From Methanosarcina sp. UBA402 (GTDB taxonomy: Archaea > Halobacteriota > Methanosarcinia > Methanosarcinales > Methanosarcinaceae): a stretch of 24,091 nt of DNA. Shown one piece after another: positions 15,896 through 23,982 of this stretch. Under the pieces are notes generated by a model, which did not search any database, had not been told where the DNA came from, and saw only the letters and a program-made list of their open reading frames with translations. Each line of letters opens with the position of its first letter. The first letter of the stretch is position 1. A program made the position numbers and the translations under genes. The DNA is taken from contig DADO01000243.1 of assembly GCA_002509325.1 (NCBI GenBank), positions 554-24,644 of the forward strand. The letters are read 5' to 3'.

Positions 15896-17737
15896 ATGAC
15901 ACATATCGAAGAGCCTTGCACTTTCAGCCTGAAGACGGAATCACCTCTTAATCAGGTCCTCTCTATTTTTATCGACCTTAAGCTTGTCAGGCTCATCCCT
16001 CGACTTGGATGGTACGTTGGGCGCACCTTTACCGCAGCTCTGGTCAGCTCGGGTGCCTCAATTCTCCTAATGTTCTTTGTAAGCCTCTTTATTTCGGCGG
16101 CAATCGATGGGAAACCCCCTGCAGATATGGCTCCAGTCGGTGTTGCGATGATATCCATGTTGTTCCTGAGAATTGTGGCAGAGATGTTCAGGGAACGATC
16201 CACTCACGCCACGGCAGGAGCGATGAAGGAAGCTCTTCGCTCTAAAATATATGATAAACTTCTCAAGCTCGGGCCATCATATACAGACAGGAATGAATCA
16301 GGATCTATTGCCACAATATTCATAGAGGGAACTGAACAGCTGGAGCAGTATGTTTCATATTATATCCCATATATTCTCCTCTGTATCCTGATCCCGATAT
16401 CTCTTTTTATTGCTTTCGCCGTTTTGGTGGATTTTACCACCGCGTGTATCCTGCTTGCTTTTGTGCCCCTGGTTCCTTTGAGCATCATGCTCTCAAACCG
16501 GCAACGGAGGCTGAAAGATGCCAATGTCTGGAATGAATTCAAGGCATTAAGTGCATTTTACACCGAGAGTCTGCAGGGCCTGACAACACTGAAACTCTTT
16601 AACCAGCACGAGAAACGGGCAGATGAGATAAGAACATACTCTGAGAATTATGGCCATATATATATACGCAGGCTTAAAATTGGGATTCTGGTTAGTTTCA
16701 TTGCAGACATGGTTCCATATCTCGGATATGGATCAGCCTTACTCTATGCCTGTGTTGGCATGAGCAGGGGTACAATGCGGACTGAACAGGTGATGTTTGT
16801 CCTCCTGCTCGGCCCTGTTTTCTATGAACATGTTATCCATCTCGGTATGTATTACCATAACAGCGTCAATGCGAAGAATACTATTAGCTCAATAATTGAA
16901 CTACTTGACACGCCCCCGCTCATCGCCGGTCCGGAAAAATCAGACGTGAAATCCCTTCTGCCTCCAATGACTATCAGGTTTGACGGCGTCTCTTTCGGGT
17001 ATGAACCTGACAGAAAGGTACTCAAAGACTGTTCTTTTACCGTCGGGACAGGGGAAATGGTTGCCCTGGTTGGGGGGTCGGGAGTTGGGAAGAGTACTGT
17101 TGTAGATCTGCTCTTTCGGTACTATGATCCGGACAATGGGAGTATTGAGATAGCAGGTATGCCAATAAGGGATATCCCGCTTGATCTTTTAAGGCAGAAT
17201 CTCTCCCTGGTTTCCCAGGATACCTATCTATTCCATGGAACCATCCGGGAGAATCTGCTATTTGGAAGACCGGATGCACCAGAGGAAATGGTGAATGAAG
17301 CCGTTGAGGCCTCAAGCCTGGATGATTTCATAAATTCGCTTCCGGATGGTCTTGAAACGATGGTAGGGGAAAGGGGGCTTTGCCTCTCTGGCGGGGAGCG
17401 ACAGAGGATTGCAATAGGAAGGGCGGTACTGAAGGATGCACCTATCCTCATTCTGGATGAGCCTACAGCAAGTGTCGACGCCGTGAGCGAACTGCGTATC
17501 AGAAATGCATTACAAAACATACAATCAGGCCGGACTGTTCTCGTGATTGCCCATCGTCTGTCGACTATCCGTAATGCTGACTGTATTCTGGTGATGGAGG
17601 ATGGGAGCATCATAGAATCAGGAACGCATGAGGAACTGATGGACCTTGGCGGAAAATACGCAGATCTGGTTCGGGCACAGGAAATAGCAGAGGAACTAAC
17701 TTATGAAAACAGCGAATATTATTGCCAGGCTATATAA
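15896..17737 (+). CDS. ABC half-transporter with exporter fold (CydD/IrtA/YbtP-like)
   Basis: A 613-residue protein with an N-terminal six-helix transmembrane domain (about 35-320) and a C-terminal ATPase domain. The region NRQRRLKDANVW and FYTESLQGLTTLKLFNQHEK matches the cytoplasmic coupling helix area of CydD-type and siderophore-type transporters. In the ATPase, Walker A GGSGVGKST is near 392-400, signature LSGGERQ near 496-502, Walker B LILDEPTASVD near 517-527 with the catalytic Glu present, and an H-loop AHRLS. It starts 26 nt after the ATPase gene, with GGAG at 15881. It overlaps the next half-transporter by 35 bp, so the two likely form a heterodimer. Exporter-fold pairs next to chelate importers include IrtAB and YbtPQ, which import siderophores, while CydDC handles thiols and heme; I cannot choose between these. 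Confidence 0.85.
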   Translation: MTHIEEPCTFSLKTESPLNQVLSIFIDLKLVRLIPRLGWYVGRTFTAALVSSGASILLMFFVSLFISAAIDGKPPADMAPVGVAMISMLFLRIVAEMFRERSTHATAGAMKEALRSKIYDKLLKLGPSYTDRNESGSIATIFIEGTEQLEQYVSYYIPYILLCILIPISLFIAFAVLVDFTTACILLAFVPLVPLSIMLSNRQRRLKDANVWNEFKALSAFYTESLQGLTTLKLFNQHEKRADEIRTYSENYGHIYIRRLKIGILVSFIADMVPYLGYGSALLYACVGMSRGTMRTEQVMFVLLLGPVFYEHVIHLGMYYHNSVNAKNTISSIIELLDTPPLIAGPEKSDVKSLLPPMTIRFDGVSFGYEPDRKVLKDCSFTVGTGEMVALVGGSGVGKSTVVDLLFRYYDPDNGSIEIAGMPIRDIPLDLLRQNLSLVSQDTYLFHGTIRENLLFGRPDAPEEMVNEAVEASSLDDFINSLPDGLETMVGERGLCLSGGERQRIAIGRAVLKDAPILILDEPTASVDAVSELRIRNALQNIQSGRTVLVIAHRLSTIRNADCILVMEDGSIIESGTHEELMDLGGKYADLVRAQEIAEELTYENSEYYCQAI

Positions 17738-19430
17738 AGCCGCAAGGCCTCAGATTCCGATTCTTTCTATTGCAGTCATCACCGAGATCCTTAAGTACGG
17801 GGTTACTCTCTGGATCGGCCTCCTCGGAGTTGAACTGCTCAGGATGGCAAGAGCAGGTGAAGGTCCTGATATGCTCCTCCCGACAGGCGTTTTGATCCTG
17901 GTTCTTGCAGTTTTAAGAGGCGTTTTTGGCTACCTGAGTCCTTACCTGAGCCATGTAGGTGCATACAGGCTGCTCGCTGTTCTCCGGGACCAGTTCTACC
18001 GGACCATTGAACCTCTTGCTCCTGCTGTTATAATGCACCGCCGTACCGGGGATATAGTTTCGGTGGCAGGGAATAACATAGAGACCCTTGAACTCTTCTT
18101 TGCCCATACAATAGCCCCCATGGCGACGGCGATTGTTATCCCTATCATGGTATTCTTTGCTCTATTTATCATCCATCCCACTGTTGCCTGGACATTCTTG
18201 CTTTGCACGTTCCTGATTGCTCTTCTTCCCAGGCTGGCCTTCAGTCTGAATGAGAAGTGCGGAGAGCATCTCCGCCACCTGCTAGCAGATCTAAATTCAT
18301 TTCTTATTGATACCGTCCAGGGGATCAGGGAGATTCTGGCGTTCTCAAGGTCCAGAGACAGATACAATCAAGTGATGGAACTGAACAACCAGTATCATGA
18401 GGACTACAGGACGTATATCCGGAGGAACTCCTGCATTACAGCAGCCCATATCATGATCCTCTCAGGCGGGGCCATAGTGCTTCTTGCAGTTTCCTCTCTG
18501 CTCAGCAGTGCAGGAGAGATAGATCCGCTCAACCTCCCAATTGTGTTTTTATTCGCATCTGTCGGCTTTAGTTCAATGGCAAATATTGTTGAAATCTCAA
18601 AACAGTTCGGCATGACCTTTTCAGGTGCAAAACGGCTGTACGAACTGATGGACCTGACACCCGATGTAAAGGAGCCAGAGCACCCTGTGAATCCTGACAT
18701 TCTTGAGCCCGCCATCTCTTTTGAAAATGTCTCATTCGGGTACCAGCCAGATCAGCCAGTGCTGCATGCAATTGACTTTGAAGTTCCGAAAGGAAAGACA
18801 GTTGCTATCGTTGGAATGACAGGAGCGGGGAAGACCACAATAGCCCATCTTATAATGCGGTTTTGGGATCCGGGTATAGGAAATATCATGATCGGCGGGT
18901 ATGACTTAAGAGACCTTTCTCTATCCAGAATTCGGGGTACCGTATCCATGGTTTCCCAGGACATCTTCCTGCTAAACACTTCAATATTGGAAAATATCAG
19001 GCTTGGACGGGTTGATGCAACCGATGATGATGTGATGTCCGCTGCAAAGGTTGCAAGGATTCATGACTTTATTTCTTCCCTCCCAAACGGGTACCAGACC
19101 ATTGTCGGAGAGAGAGGGATCAGGTTGTCAGGAGGGGAACGACAGAGAATTGCCATTGCCCGGGCCCTGCTGAAGAATGCACCCATACTGATCCTTGATG
19201 AAGCCTCCTCAGCGCTTGACACCTGCACAGAACTTGAAATAAGGGAGGCAATTTGGGAACTCAGCAAAGGAAAGACCCTCCTCGTGATTGCTCACCGTCT
19301 CTCAACTGTTGCCAATGCCGACAAGATCCTGGTCCTTGAGGAGGGGAGGGTCATTGAAGAAGGAACTCATCAGGAGCTCCTTACAAAAAACGGTGTTTAT
19401 GCATCACTTATTGAGGCACAAAAGATCTGA
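17703..19430 (+). CDS. ABC half-transporter with exporter fold (CydC/IrtB/YbtQ-like)
   Basis: A 575-residue partner of the preceding half-transporter. It has six membrane helices over about 15-300, with a conserved loop LNSFLIDTVQGIREILAFSR, and then an ATPase domain. Walker A GMTGAGKTT lies near 371-379, the Q-loop VSQDIF, signature LSGGERQ near 476-482, Walker B LILDEASSALD near 495-505, and H-loop AHRLS. The start at 17703 lies inside the upstream gene, whose stop is at 17737; the 35-bp overlap and a GAGGA before the ATG point to coupled synthesis of the two subunits. Both nucleotide sites look catalytically competent, unlike exporters with one degenerate site. It is the last gene of the plus-strand operon. 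Confidence 0.87.
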   Translation: MKTANIIARLYKAARPQIPILSIAVITEILKYGVTLWIGLLGVELLRMARAGEGPDMLLPTGVLILVLAVLRGVFGYLSPYLSHVGAYRLLAVLRDQFYRTIEPLAPAVIMHRRTGDIVSVAGNNIETLELFFAHTIAPMATAIVIPIMVFFALFIIHPTVAWTFLLCTFLIALLPRLAFSLNEKCGEHLRHLLADLNSFLIDTVQGIREILAFSRSRDRYNQVMELNNQYHEDYRTYIRRNSCITAAHIMILSGGAIVLLAVSSLLSSAGEIDPLNLPIVFLFASVGFSSMANIVEISKQFGMTFSGAKRLYELMDLTPDVKEPEHPVNPDILEPAISFENVSFGYQPDQPVLHAIDFEVPKGKTVAIVGMTGAGKTTIAHLIMRFWDPGIGNIMIGGYDLRDLSLSRIRGTVSMVSQDIFLLNTSILENIRLGRVDATDDDVMSAAKVARIHDFISSLPNGYQTIVGERGIRLSGGERQRIAIARALLKNAPILILDEASSALDTCTELEIREAIWELSKGKTLLVIAHRLSTVANADKILVLEEGRVIEEGTHQELLTKNGVYASLIEAQKI

Positions 19431-19775
19431 TAATAGCATTTATCTGCCAAACAGGGTGAGATGACAAATTCATACCGTCTACAGGATGAATTGAATTCAA
19501 AACTATCTCCCCTGTCCGAAGAATATTTTTCTTGGTCAAAAAATGCTTTTTTGGTCTAATTATGCTTTTTTGGTCTAACTATGTTTTCCCTAACTGTCTT
19601 CCTGACCCCCGAAATAATGTAATGAAATAAACGAGGGTCTGTTAAAGCCGCATGGTGCATTTTTGGGAGGAGAAGGCAGAAAAATACCCTCTCCTGCCTT
19701 TCACAGAACTGGATATCTTCCTCATTATTGACTATAAGAAATTCCTCATTATTAACTATAAGAAATTCCTGGAGA
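19431..19775. other. Convergent intergenic region with two tandem repeats
   Basis: These 345 bp separate the plus-strand operon from the converging binding-protein gene. A 19-bp unit is repeated at 19543-19561 and 19562-19580 (ATGCTTTTTTGGTCTAA core, 18 of 19 identical). A 24-bp unit is repeated at 19718-19741 and 19742-19765 (one difference), with five bases of a third copy. T-rich runs at 19524-19529, 19547-19552 and 19566-19571 could terminate the plus-strand transcript. No gene is visible. Confidence 0.5.
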
Positions 19776-21101
19776 TTAAGAAATCTCAGGATAGATAAAG
19801 AGTCCATCCTTCTTAACATCCATATTCGGCAGTTTGAGGAAGTCGTTTACATATTTTTGGTGAATCTCATAGGGATCCATATCAGCCAATTGATCCGGAT
19901 AAAGGGCCTTTGATATGTACAATGCTCCAAGGCAGTTGCTGTGAGAGACAATGTTCACATCAACCAGGTACACCTTGTCATTCTTTACGGCATCTATAGA
20001 GCCAAACCCGGGCATTGCTTTGATTTTATCAAGTTCGTCCTGGGCTACGGCCCTGTCCGTCAAGCCATAACCTAATGCTACATCAAAGTCTTCCATCACG
20101 ATCACTTCAGGGTTCTTCATAATAACCACCTCTGGGTCGATCTCGAAGTAGGACGCAGTGTCCATAATCTTTCCTTTTGTGTCTTTCGTATCTTTGGTCA
20201 TGGTGTTTGCGCCAAGGAACTGAAGAGTCTTGATTGTCGGGCATTCATCGCCACCGCTTCCAAGAGCTCCACCTTTTCTCGGATACAGGTAGATCACTTT
20301 TGCCCGTTCATCCTCGTCCAGGTCGGCAAGTTTATCGTGAATATCACCTAAGGTACCCCCCATCCAATCTACGTATCTGTTGGCCGAGTCAGGGGACCCG
20401 CAAAGATATCCGAGCATCTTTCCGTACCCCAGGCTGTTCTGGATATCTCCATGGTAGATCATGCTTAAGGGGGTTAAGCCGGCTTCTTTCATCTTATTCA
20501 TCAGTTCTTCATCAAAGTACTGATTATGAACAACCAGACCCGGTTTTAAGGCTACAATAGCCTCTATATCTGGTTCCGATGAATCGCCGACATTCTTCAC
20601 CTTACTGATCTCTGGAAGAATAATGCTCCGGGAAACAGTGTCTTTATCAATTCCGACAATCCTGTCTCCAACTCCTATTGCCTGGGCATTCTCGGCGATC
20701 ATTTTGTCCAGAGAAACTATGCGCTCAACGGGGGTCTTGACCCTTACAGGATTACTATAGGAATCCTGCACAATCATTTCCGTTGCAGTTCCATCAATGA
20801 TTGCCTTTACCTGTTCAACGTCCTTGCTGTCCACCTTTCCGTCGAGGTTAGCATCTGCAAGGGGAGTTGAGTCAGCTTTTCCTGCTCCGATCTGTTCTAT
20901 CAGATCGATGTCTTTCTGGTCGATGTCCATATCCCCATTAGCATTTCCATAGATGAAAAGTGTATAATTCATTCCTGTATCGGAAGCAGTGCTGACATTT
21001 TTTTCAGGACCCGAGCTCATGGAGACCCTCATAACTCCAAGTACCAGGATTAATACTACTAAAACGATACCAATATACAAATATTTGTTATTTTTGTCCA
21101 T
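19776..21101 (-). CDS. Dockerin-fused metal-chelate substrate-binding protein
   Basis: About 441 residues; numbering below runs from the upstream ATG at 21104. An N-terminal hydrophobic helix (about 8-25) without lipobox anchors it outside the membrane. Two dockerin-type calcium loops follow: NANGDMDIDQKD at 54-65 and DANLDGKVDSKD at 84-95, each with D/N at positions 1, 3, 5, 9 and 12. From about 112 comes a periplasmic-binding-protein fold of the Peripla_BP_2 (BtuF/FhuD) class: VERIVSLDKMIAENAQAIGV, GDRIVGIDKD, DIEAIVALKPGLVVHN and EVIVMEDFD are diagnostic. It should deliver ligand to the FecCD permease. I prefer ATG 21101 because GAGGA (21108-21112) is only 3 nt from the 21104 ATG. It converges on the transport operon, so it has its own promoter. 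Confidence 0.87.
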   Translation of the reverse strand: MDKNNKYLYIGIVLVVLILVLGVMRVSMSSGPEKNVSTASDTGMNYTLFIYGNANGDMDIDQKDIDLIEQIGAGKADSTPLADANLDGKVDSKDVEQVKAIIDGTATEMIVQDSYSNPVRVKTPVERIVSLDKMIAENAQAIGVGDRIVGIDKDTVSRSIILPEISKVKNVGDSSEPDIEAIVALKPGLVVHNQYFDEELMNKMKEAGLTPLSMIYHGDIQNSLGYGKMLGYLCGSPDSANRYVDWMGGTLGDIHDKLADLDEDERAKVIYLYPRKGGALGSGGDECPTIKTLQFLGANTMTKDTKDTKGKIMDTASYFEIDPEVVIMKNPEVIVMEDFDVALGYGLTDRAVAQDELDKIKAMPGFGSIDAVKNDKVYLVDVNIVSHSNCLGALYISKALYPDQLADMDPYEIHQKYVNDFLKLPNMDVKKDGLFIYPEIS

Positions 21102-21104
21102 CAT

Positions 21105-21674
21105 TTTTCCTCAGTACACATAATATTTACACGATAAATGACAGTTAGTTCTGTAAATTCTGATAGATCCCATTTCCTTCATTCCTGGCCATAAAAACAA
21201 ACATGAAAAATAAAAACAAACATGAAATTTTGAATAACAGGCAAAAAATGAAATTTCATGTTTGCCTTAATTTTTTTGTTGTTTTTTTTCATTATGGGCA
21301 GCAACGTTGTCTTTTTTATTTTTCAAATTCGTCAAACTACCGTGGATTACCATCAAAGTGCAAATGTGACTTTGATCGCGGATGTAAAGTTGATTTTTCA
21401 GGCAACATCACTTCCAGAATAAATCATGTCATATATAGTTGTTATTAAAAAAGATTGTGTTTTTATCTTCATATATCCCATTTTCTTGAATAATTATCTT
21501 ATTTAGTCATAATTAAACTCTAAAAAATATTATTTTTATATACTATATATCAAAAATTATGTTAAGAATCCATAATGCATAGTTTAAAGTTGTGTATAAC
21601 ATTATTAACCAATGACAAAAAAAGAATCATTTTGTTACCTTAAAAGCGCAGGTAAATAAAAAACAAAATCAGAT
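21105..21674 (-). promoter_or_regulatory. Upstream region of the binding-protein gene with operator-like repeats
   Basis: No gene is seen here. CAAACATGAAA occurs three times: 21198-21208 and 21217-21227 in direct orientation (within an 18-bp perfect repeat, ATAAAAACAAACATGAAA, period 19) and inverted at 21254-21264. The second and third copies form a 13-bp perfect inverted repeat (21217-21229 / 21252-21264). Further up, ATCAAAGT (21352-21359) and ACTTTGAT (21369-21376) form another perfect inverted repeat. A strong AT-rich TATA-like stretch lies at about 21527-21552 on the minus strand; if used, the leader would be near 400 nt. Repeats are direct observations, regulatory meaning is inferred. 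Confidence 0.5.
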
Positions 21675-21711
21675 TAAAAAAGTAAGTGACAGGGAAGATG
21701 AATCTCTTCCC
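21675..21711 (-). terminator. Terminator-like hairpin downstream of metG
   Basis: GGGAAGA (21692-21698) and TCTTCCC (21705-21711) are perfect 7-bp arms with a 6-nt loop, about 60 nt past the metG stop. On the minus strand it is followed by a short T-run (about 21676-21681). It would end the metG transcript inside the cassette DNA. Confidence 0.5.
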
Positions 21712-21772
21712 TAAGTTTTTCATAACTGGTCAAAATGTTGAGCCAATACACTTATCCAGCGCCCGGAAATGC

Positions 21773-21943
21773 TCACCTTATTCTGGAACCAGGTTTTATT
21801 TCTTTGTCGGTAGTCAGGGCTGTTACGATTTCTATGCCGTCATCAGCTGCAAGCATCATGCCGTTTGATTTGACTCCGCAGAGTTTGGCAGGTTTCAGGT
21901 TGACAAGTACGATAACGTATTTCCCTACAAGCTCTTCTGGAGT
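21773..21943 (-). repeat. Direct repeat, right copy (3' end of metG)
   Basis: These are the last 57 codons of the intact metG gene, stop included. They are the partner of 13348-13518 (170 of 171 identical). This copy joins the full gene on its 5' side and cassette DNA beyond the stop. Confidence 0.95.
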
Positions 21944-23908
21944 GTAATATGAAGCCATCCCTGCAACAAGCTGTCTTGGATTTTCTTCGCCGATGTCAAC
22001 TTCAATTCTGAGAAGTTTTTTGGACTTTTTAATTGGCTCGGCAAGTAAAACCTTTCCTACTCTGATGTCAAGTTTTGCAAAGTCTTCGTACTCGATCGTG
22101 GGAAGGATTTCTCTTTGTTCGGGCTCTTTGGCTTTCAATTTTTCCAATTTTGCTTTTTCTGATTTTGCGTCTTCTGCAGTTCCCATTCCTTCGGATTTAG
22201 CTGGCTCTTTTTCTTTATCCTTTCCTGCGGTTTTCTTTGCATTTGCGGCTTTTACCCTCTGGTTTGCGATCTCTTCCATTTCCTCGATTCTGTCATCTTC
22301 GAGCTTTGTGAAAAGGATCCTGGGTTTCACAAGCTTTGTGCCTGTTTTTATAGGCACGAGAGCTTCAGCATACAGAATAGTATGCAGGTCTCCTTCCTGC
22401 CCTAGCTCTTCCCAGGCGGTCTCCATGGTCTGCGGGAGCACGGGCTCAAAGACAAGGCTGAGAGCTTTTGCCAGGTGAAGACAGTTGTAAACAACCTGTC
22501 CGCAAGCTGCCCTGTCCTGTTTTATCAGGCTCCAGGGTTCATGGGACTGGAAGTAGGTATTTCCAAAAGATGCAAGAGCCATTGCAGAATCAACGGCTCT
22601 TTTAAACTCATATTCTGCCATTGCTGCTTTTATTTCTTTTAAGGCTTTTTCGATTTCTTCCCTAACCTCGGGTTCGAGCTCTCCGGCTGGAACTTCCCCA
22701 TAGTTCTTGAATGCGAAAAGCATTGTCCGATAAAGGAAATTCCCGAGGTCAGCCACAAGTTCGGAGTTAATCTTTTCCTGAAGCACGCGCCAGGAGAAAT
22801 TCAGTTCCCTTGTGTGAGAGGTATAGCTTGCCAGATAGTACCTTAAGAGGTCAGGATGGAAACCGTGGTCAAGGTAATCTTCTCCTACCCAGACTACATT
22901 ACCCCGGGTCTTTGAGAATTTTTTGTCCTCGATCTTGACCATGCCTGAAGCTACCACTGCCGTAGGCACTGAGTAATCTGCACCTTTAAGCATTGCCGGC
23001 CAGAAGATACAGTGATGATAGGCAATGTCCCCTCCTATGAAATGGACAATTTCCCCGTCATTTTTCCAGTATTTTTCCCAGGAATCTCCAGCCTTTGCAG
23101 CCCACTGCTCGGTAAAGGCGATATATCCTATAGGAGCATCTACCCAGACATAGACCACGAGGTCATCGTGTCCAGGGAATTTTACTCCCCATTCCAGGTT
23201 TCGGGTGATGCACCAGTCTGCAAGCCCCTGTTTTACCCAGCCCAGGGCATAGTTCCTGGCATTGGCGGTTCCACCAAGCTCATTTGAGAGATAATCCATG
23301 AGATAATCGCTGAAATCGGAAAGCTTGAAAAAGAAATGCTCCTGCTGCCTGTACTCGGCAGGTCCCCCGCAGATAGTGCAGATAGGGTTCCGAAGCTCTC
23401 CAGGTTCAAGATGTTTTCCGCATCCCTGGTCGCACTCGTCTCCTCTTGCTATTTCGCCGCAGTGAGGGCAGGTGCCTTCTACGTAGCGGTCAGGAAGAAA
23501 ACGATTGCATTTCGGACAATAGGCTATTTCGATAGTTTTTGGATACACATAGCCTTTTTCAATGAGCCTGTTGACAATGTCCAGAGTTCTGTTGTGATTC
23601 TCAGGATCATCCGTTGTCCCAAAAGCATCAAAGTAAACTCCAAGCTGTTTGAAAGTCTCGTCAAAATGTTTGTGATATATTTCTACGAGCTCACTAGGAG
23701 TGATCCCGAGTTCTTCAGCGTTTACGACAATGGGAGTGCCGTGAGCGTCCGAACCGCAGACAAAGGTAACGTCTCTCCCTTCCTTTCGCAGGGAACGGGC
23801 AAAAACATCAGCGGGCACGTAGGTCCGGAGATGCCCGATATGTGCCTTGCCATTAGCATAAGGCAGACCACAGGTGACAAGTATGGGTTTAGTGGATGAT
23901 TCTGACAT
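21773..23908 (-). CDS. metG: Methionyl-tRNA synthetase
   Basis: A class I aminoacyl-tRNA synthetase that charges tRNA-Met; cytosolic and essential. From ATG 23908 it has 711 residues. The HIGH motif appears as HIGH near 23-26 (AHIGHL). A zinc-binding insertion near 135-185 shows paired CxxC motifs (CPKCNRF, CPHCGE, CDQGCG, CTICG). The KMSKS loop is KFSKT near 328-332. The alpha-helical anticodon-binding domain follows, then a Lys/Glu/Ala-rich linker near 555-590 and a C-terminal tRNA-binding OB-fold (EMAP-II/Trbp111 type) from about 605. I choose ATG 23908 over the in-frame ATG at 23920 because GGAG sits 6 nt before it. The last 57 codons are those duplicated at 13348-13518. The gene remains complete, so the present 3' end may have come with the cassette. 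Confidence 0.97.
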   Translation of the reverse strand: MSESSTKPILVTCGLPYANGKAHIGHLRTYVPADVFARSLRKEGRDVTFVCGSDAHGTPIVVNAEELGITPSELVEIYHKHFDETFKQLGVYFDAFGTTDDPENHNRTLDIVNRLIEKGYVYPKTIEIAYCPKCNRFLPDRYVEGTCPHCGEIARGDECDQGCGKHLEPGELRNPICTICGGPAEYRQQEHFFFKLSDFSDYLMDYLSNELGGTANARNYALGWVKQGLADWCITRNLEWGVKFPGHDDLVVYVWVDAPIGYIAFTEQWAAKAGDSWEKYWKNDGEIVHFIGGDIAYHHCIFWPAMLKGADYSVPTAVVASGMVKIEDKKFSKTRGNVVWVGEDYLDHGFHPDLLRYYLASYTSHTRELNFSWRVLQEKINSELVADLGNFLYRTMLFAFKNYGEVPAGELEPEVREEIEKALKEIKAAMAEYEFKRAVDSAMALASFGNTYFQSHEPWSLIKQDRAACGQVVYNCLHLAKALSLVFEPVLPQTMETAWEELGQEGDLHTILYAEALVPIKTGTKLVKPRILFTKLEDDRIEEMEEIANQRVKAANAKKTAGKDKEKEPAKSEGMGTAEDAKSEKAKLEKLKAKEPEQREILPTIEYEDFAKLDIRVGKVLLAEPIKKSKKLLRIEVDIGEENPRQLVAGMASYYTPEELVGKYVIVLVNLKPAKLCGVKSNGMMLAADDGIEIVTALTTDKEIKPGSRIR

Positions 23909-23982
23909 TCTTATCTCCATGTATTTTTTGTATATACTCCTCTTCGATGATTACAACTCTAAAGTATATTTCGCTTACAAAT

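Larger units (their letters stand above)
13348..21943. mobile_element. Putative integrated cassette in the 3' end of metG
   Basis: An 8.4-kb block carrying only metal-chelate-type transport genes is bounded by 171-bp direct repeats of the metG 3' end. The right copy completes metG and the left copy is stranded, the arrangement left when an element with its own copy of a gene's 3' end integrates there. Genes inside use visibly more G/C-ending codons than the left-hand neighbours. No integrase, transposase or plasmid gene is visible inside, so the mechanism is unproven. An alternative is a local duplication or recombination with a linear fragment. Predicted excision would release a circle of about 8425 bp and leave metG whole. 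Confidence 0.55.

Noticed and set aside
19543..19765. A CRISPR array
   Set aside because: Repeats of 19 and 24 bp are adjacent without spacers and have only two copies; no cas genes are nearby.
19776..21101. Evidence of a cellulosome
   Set aside because: A dockerin is present, but no cohesin, scaffoldin or glycoside hydrolase is seen in the window.
23336..23899. A 187-codon frame on the plus strand
   Set aside because: It lies wholly antisense to the catalytic domain of metG, whose motifs are unambiguous.
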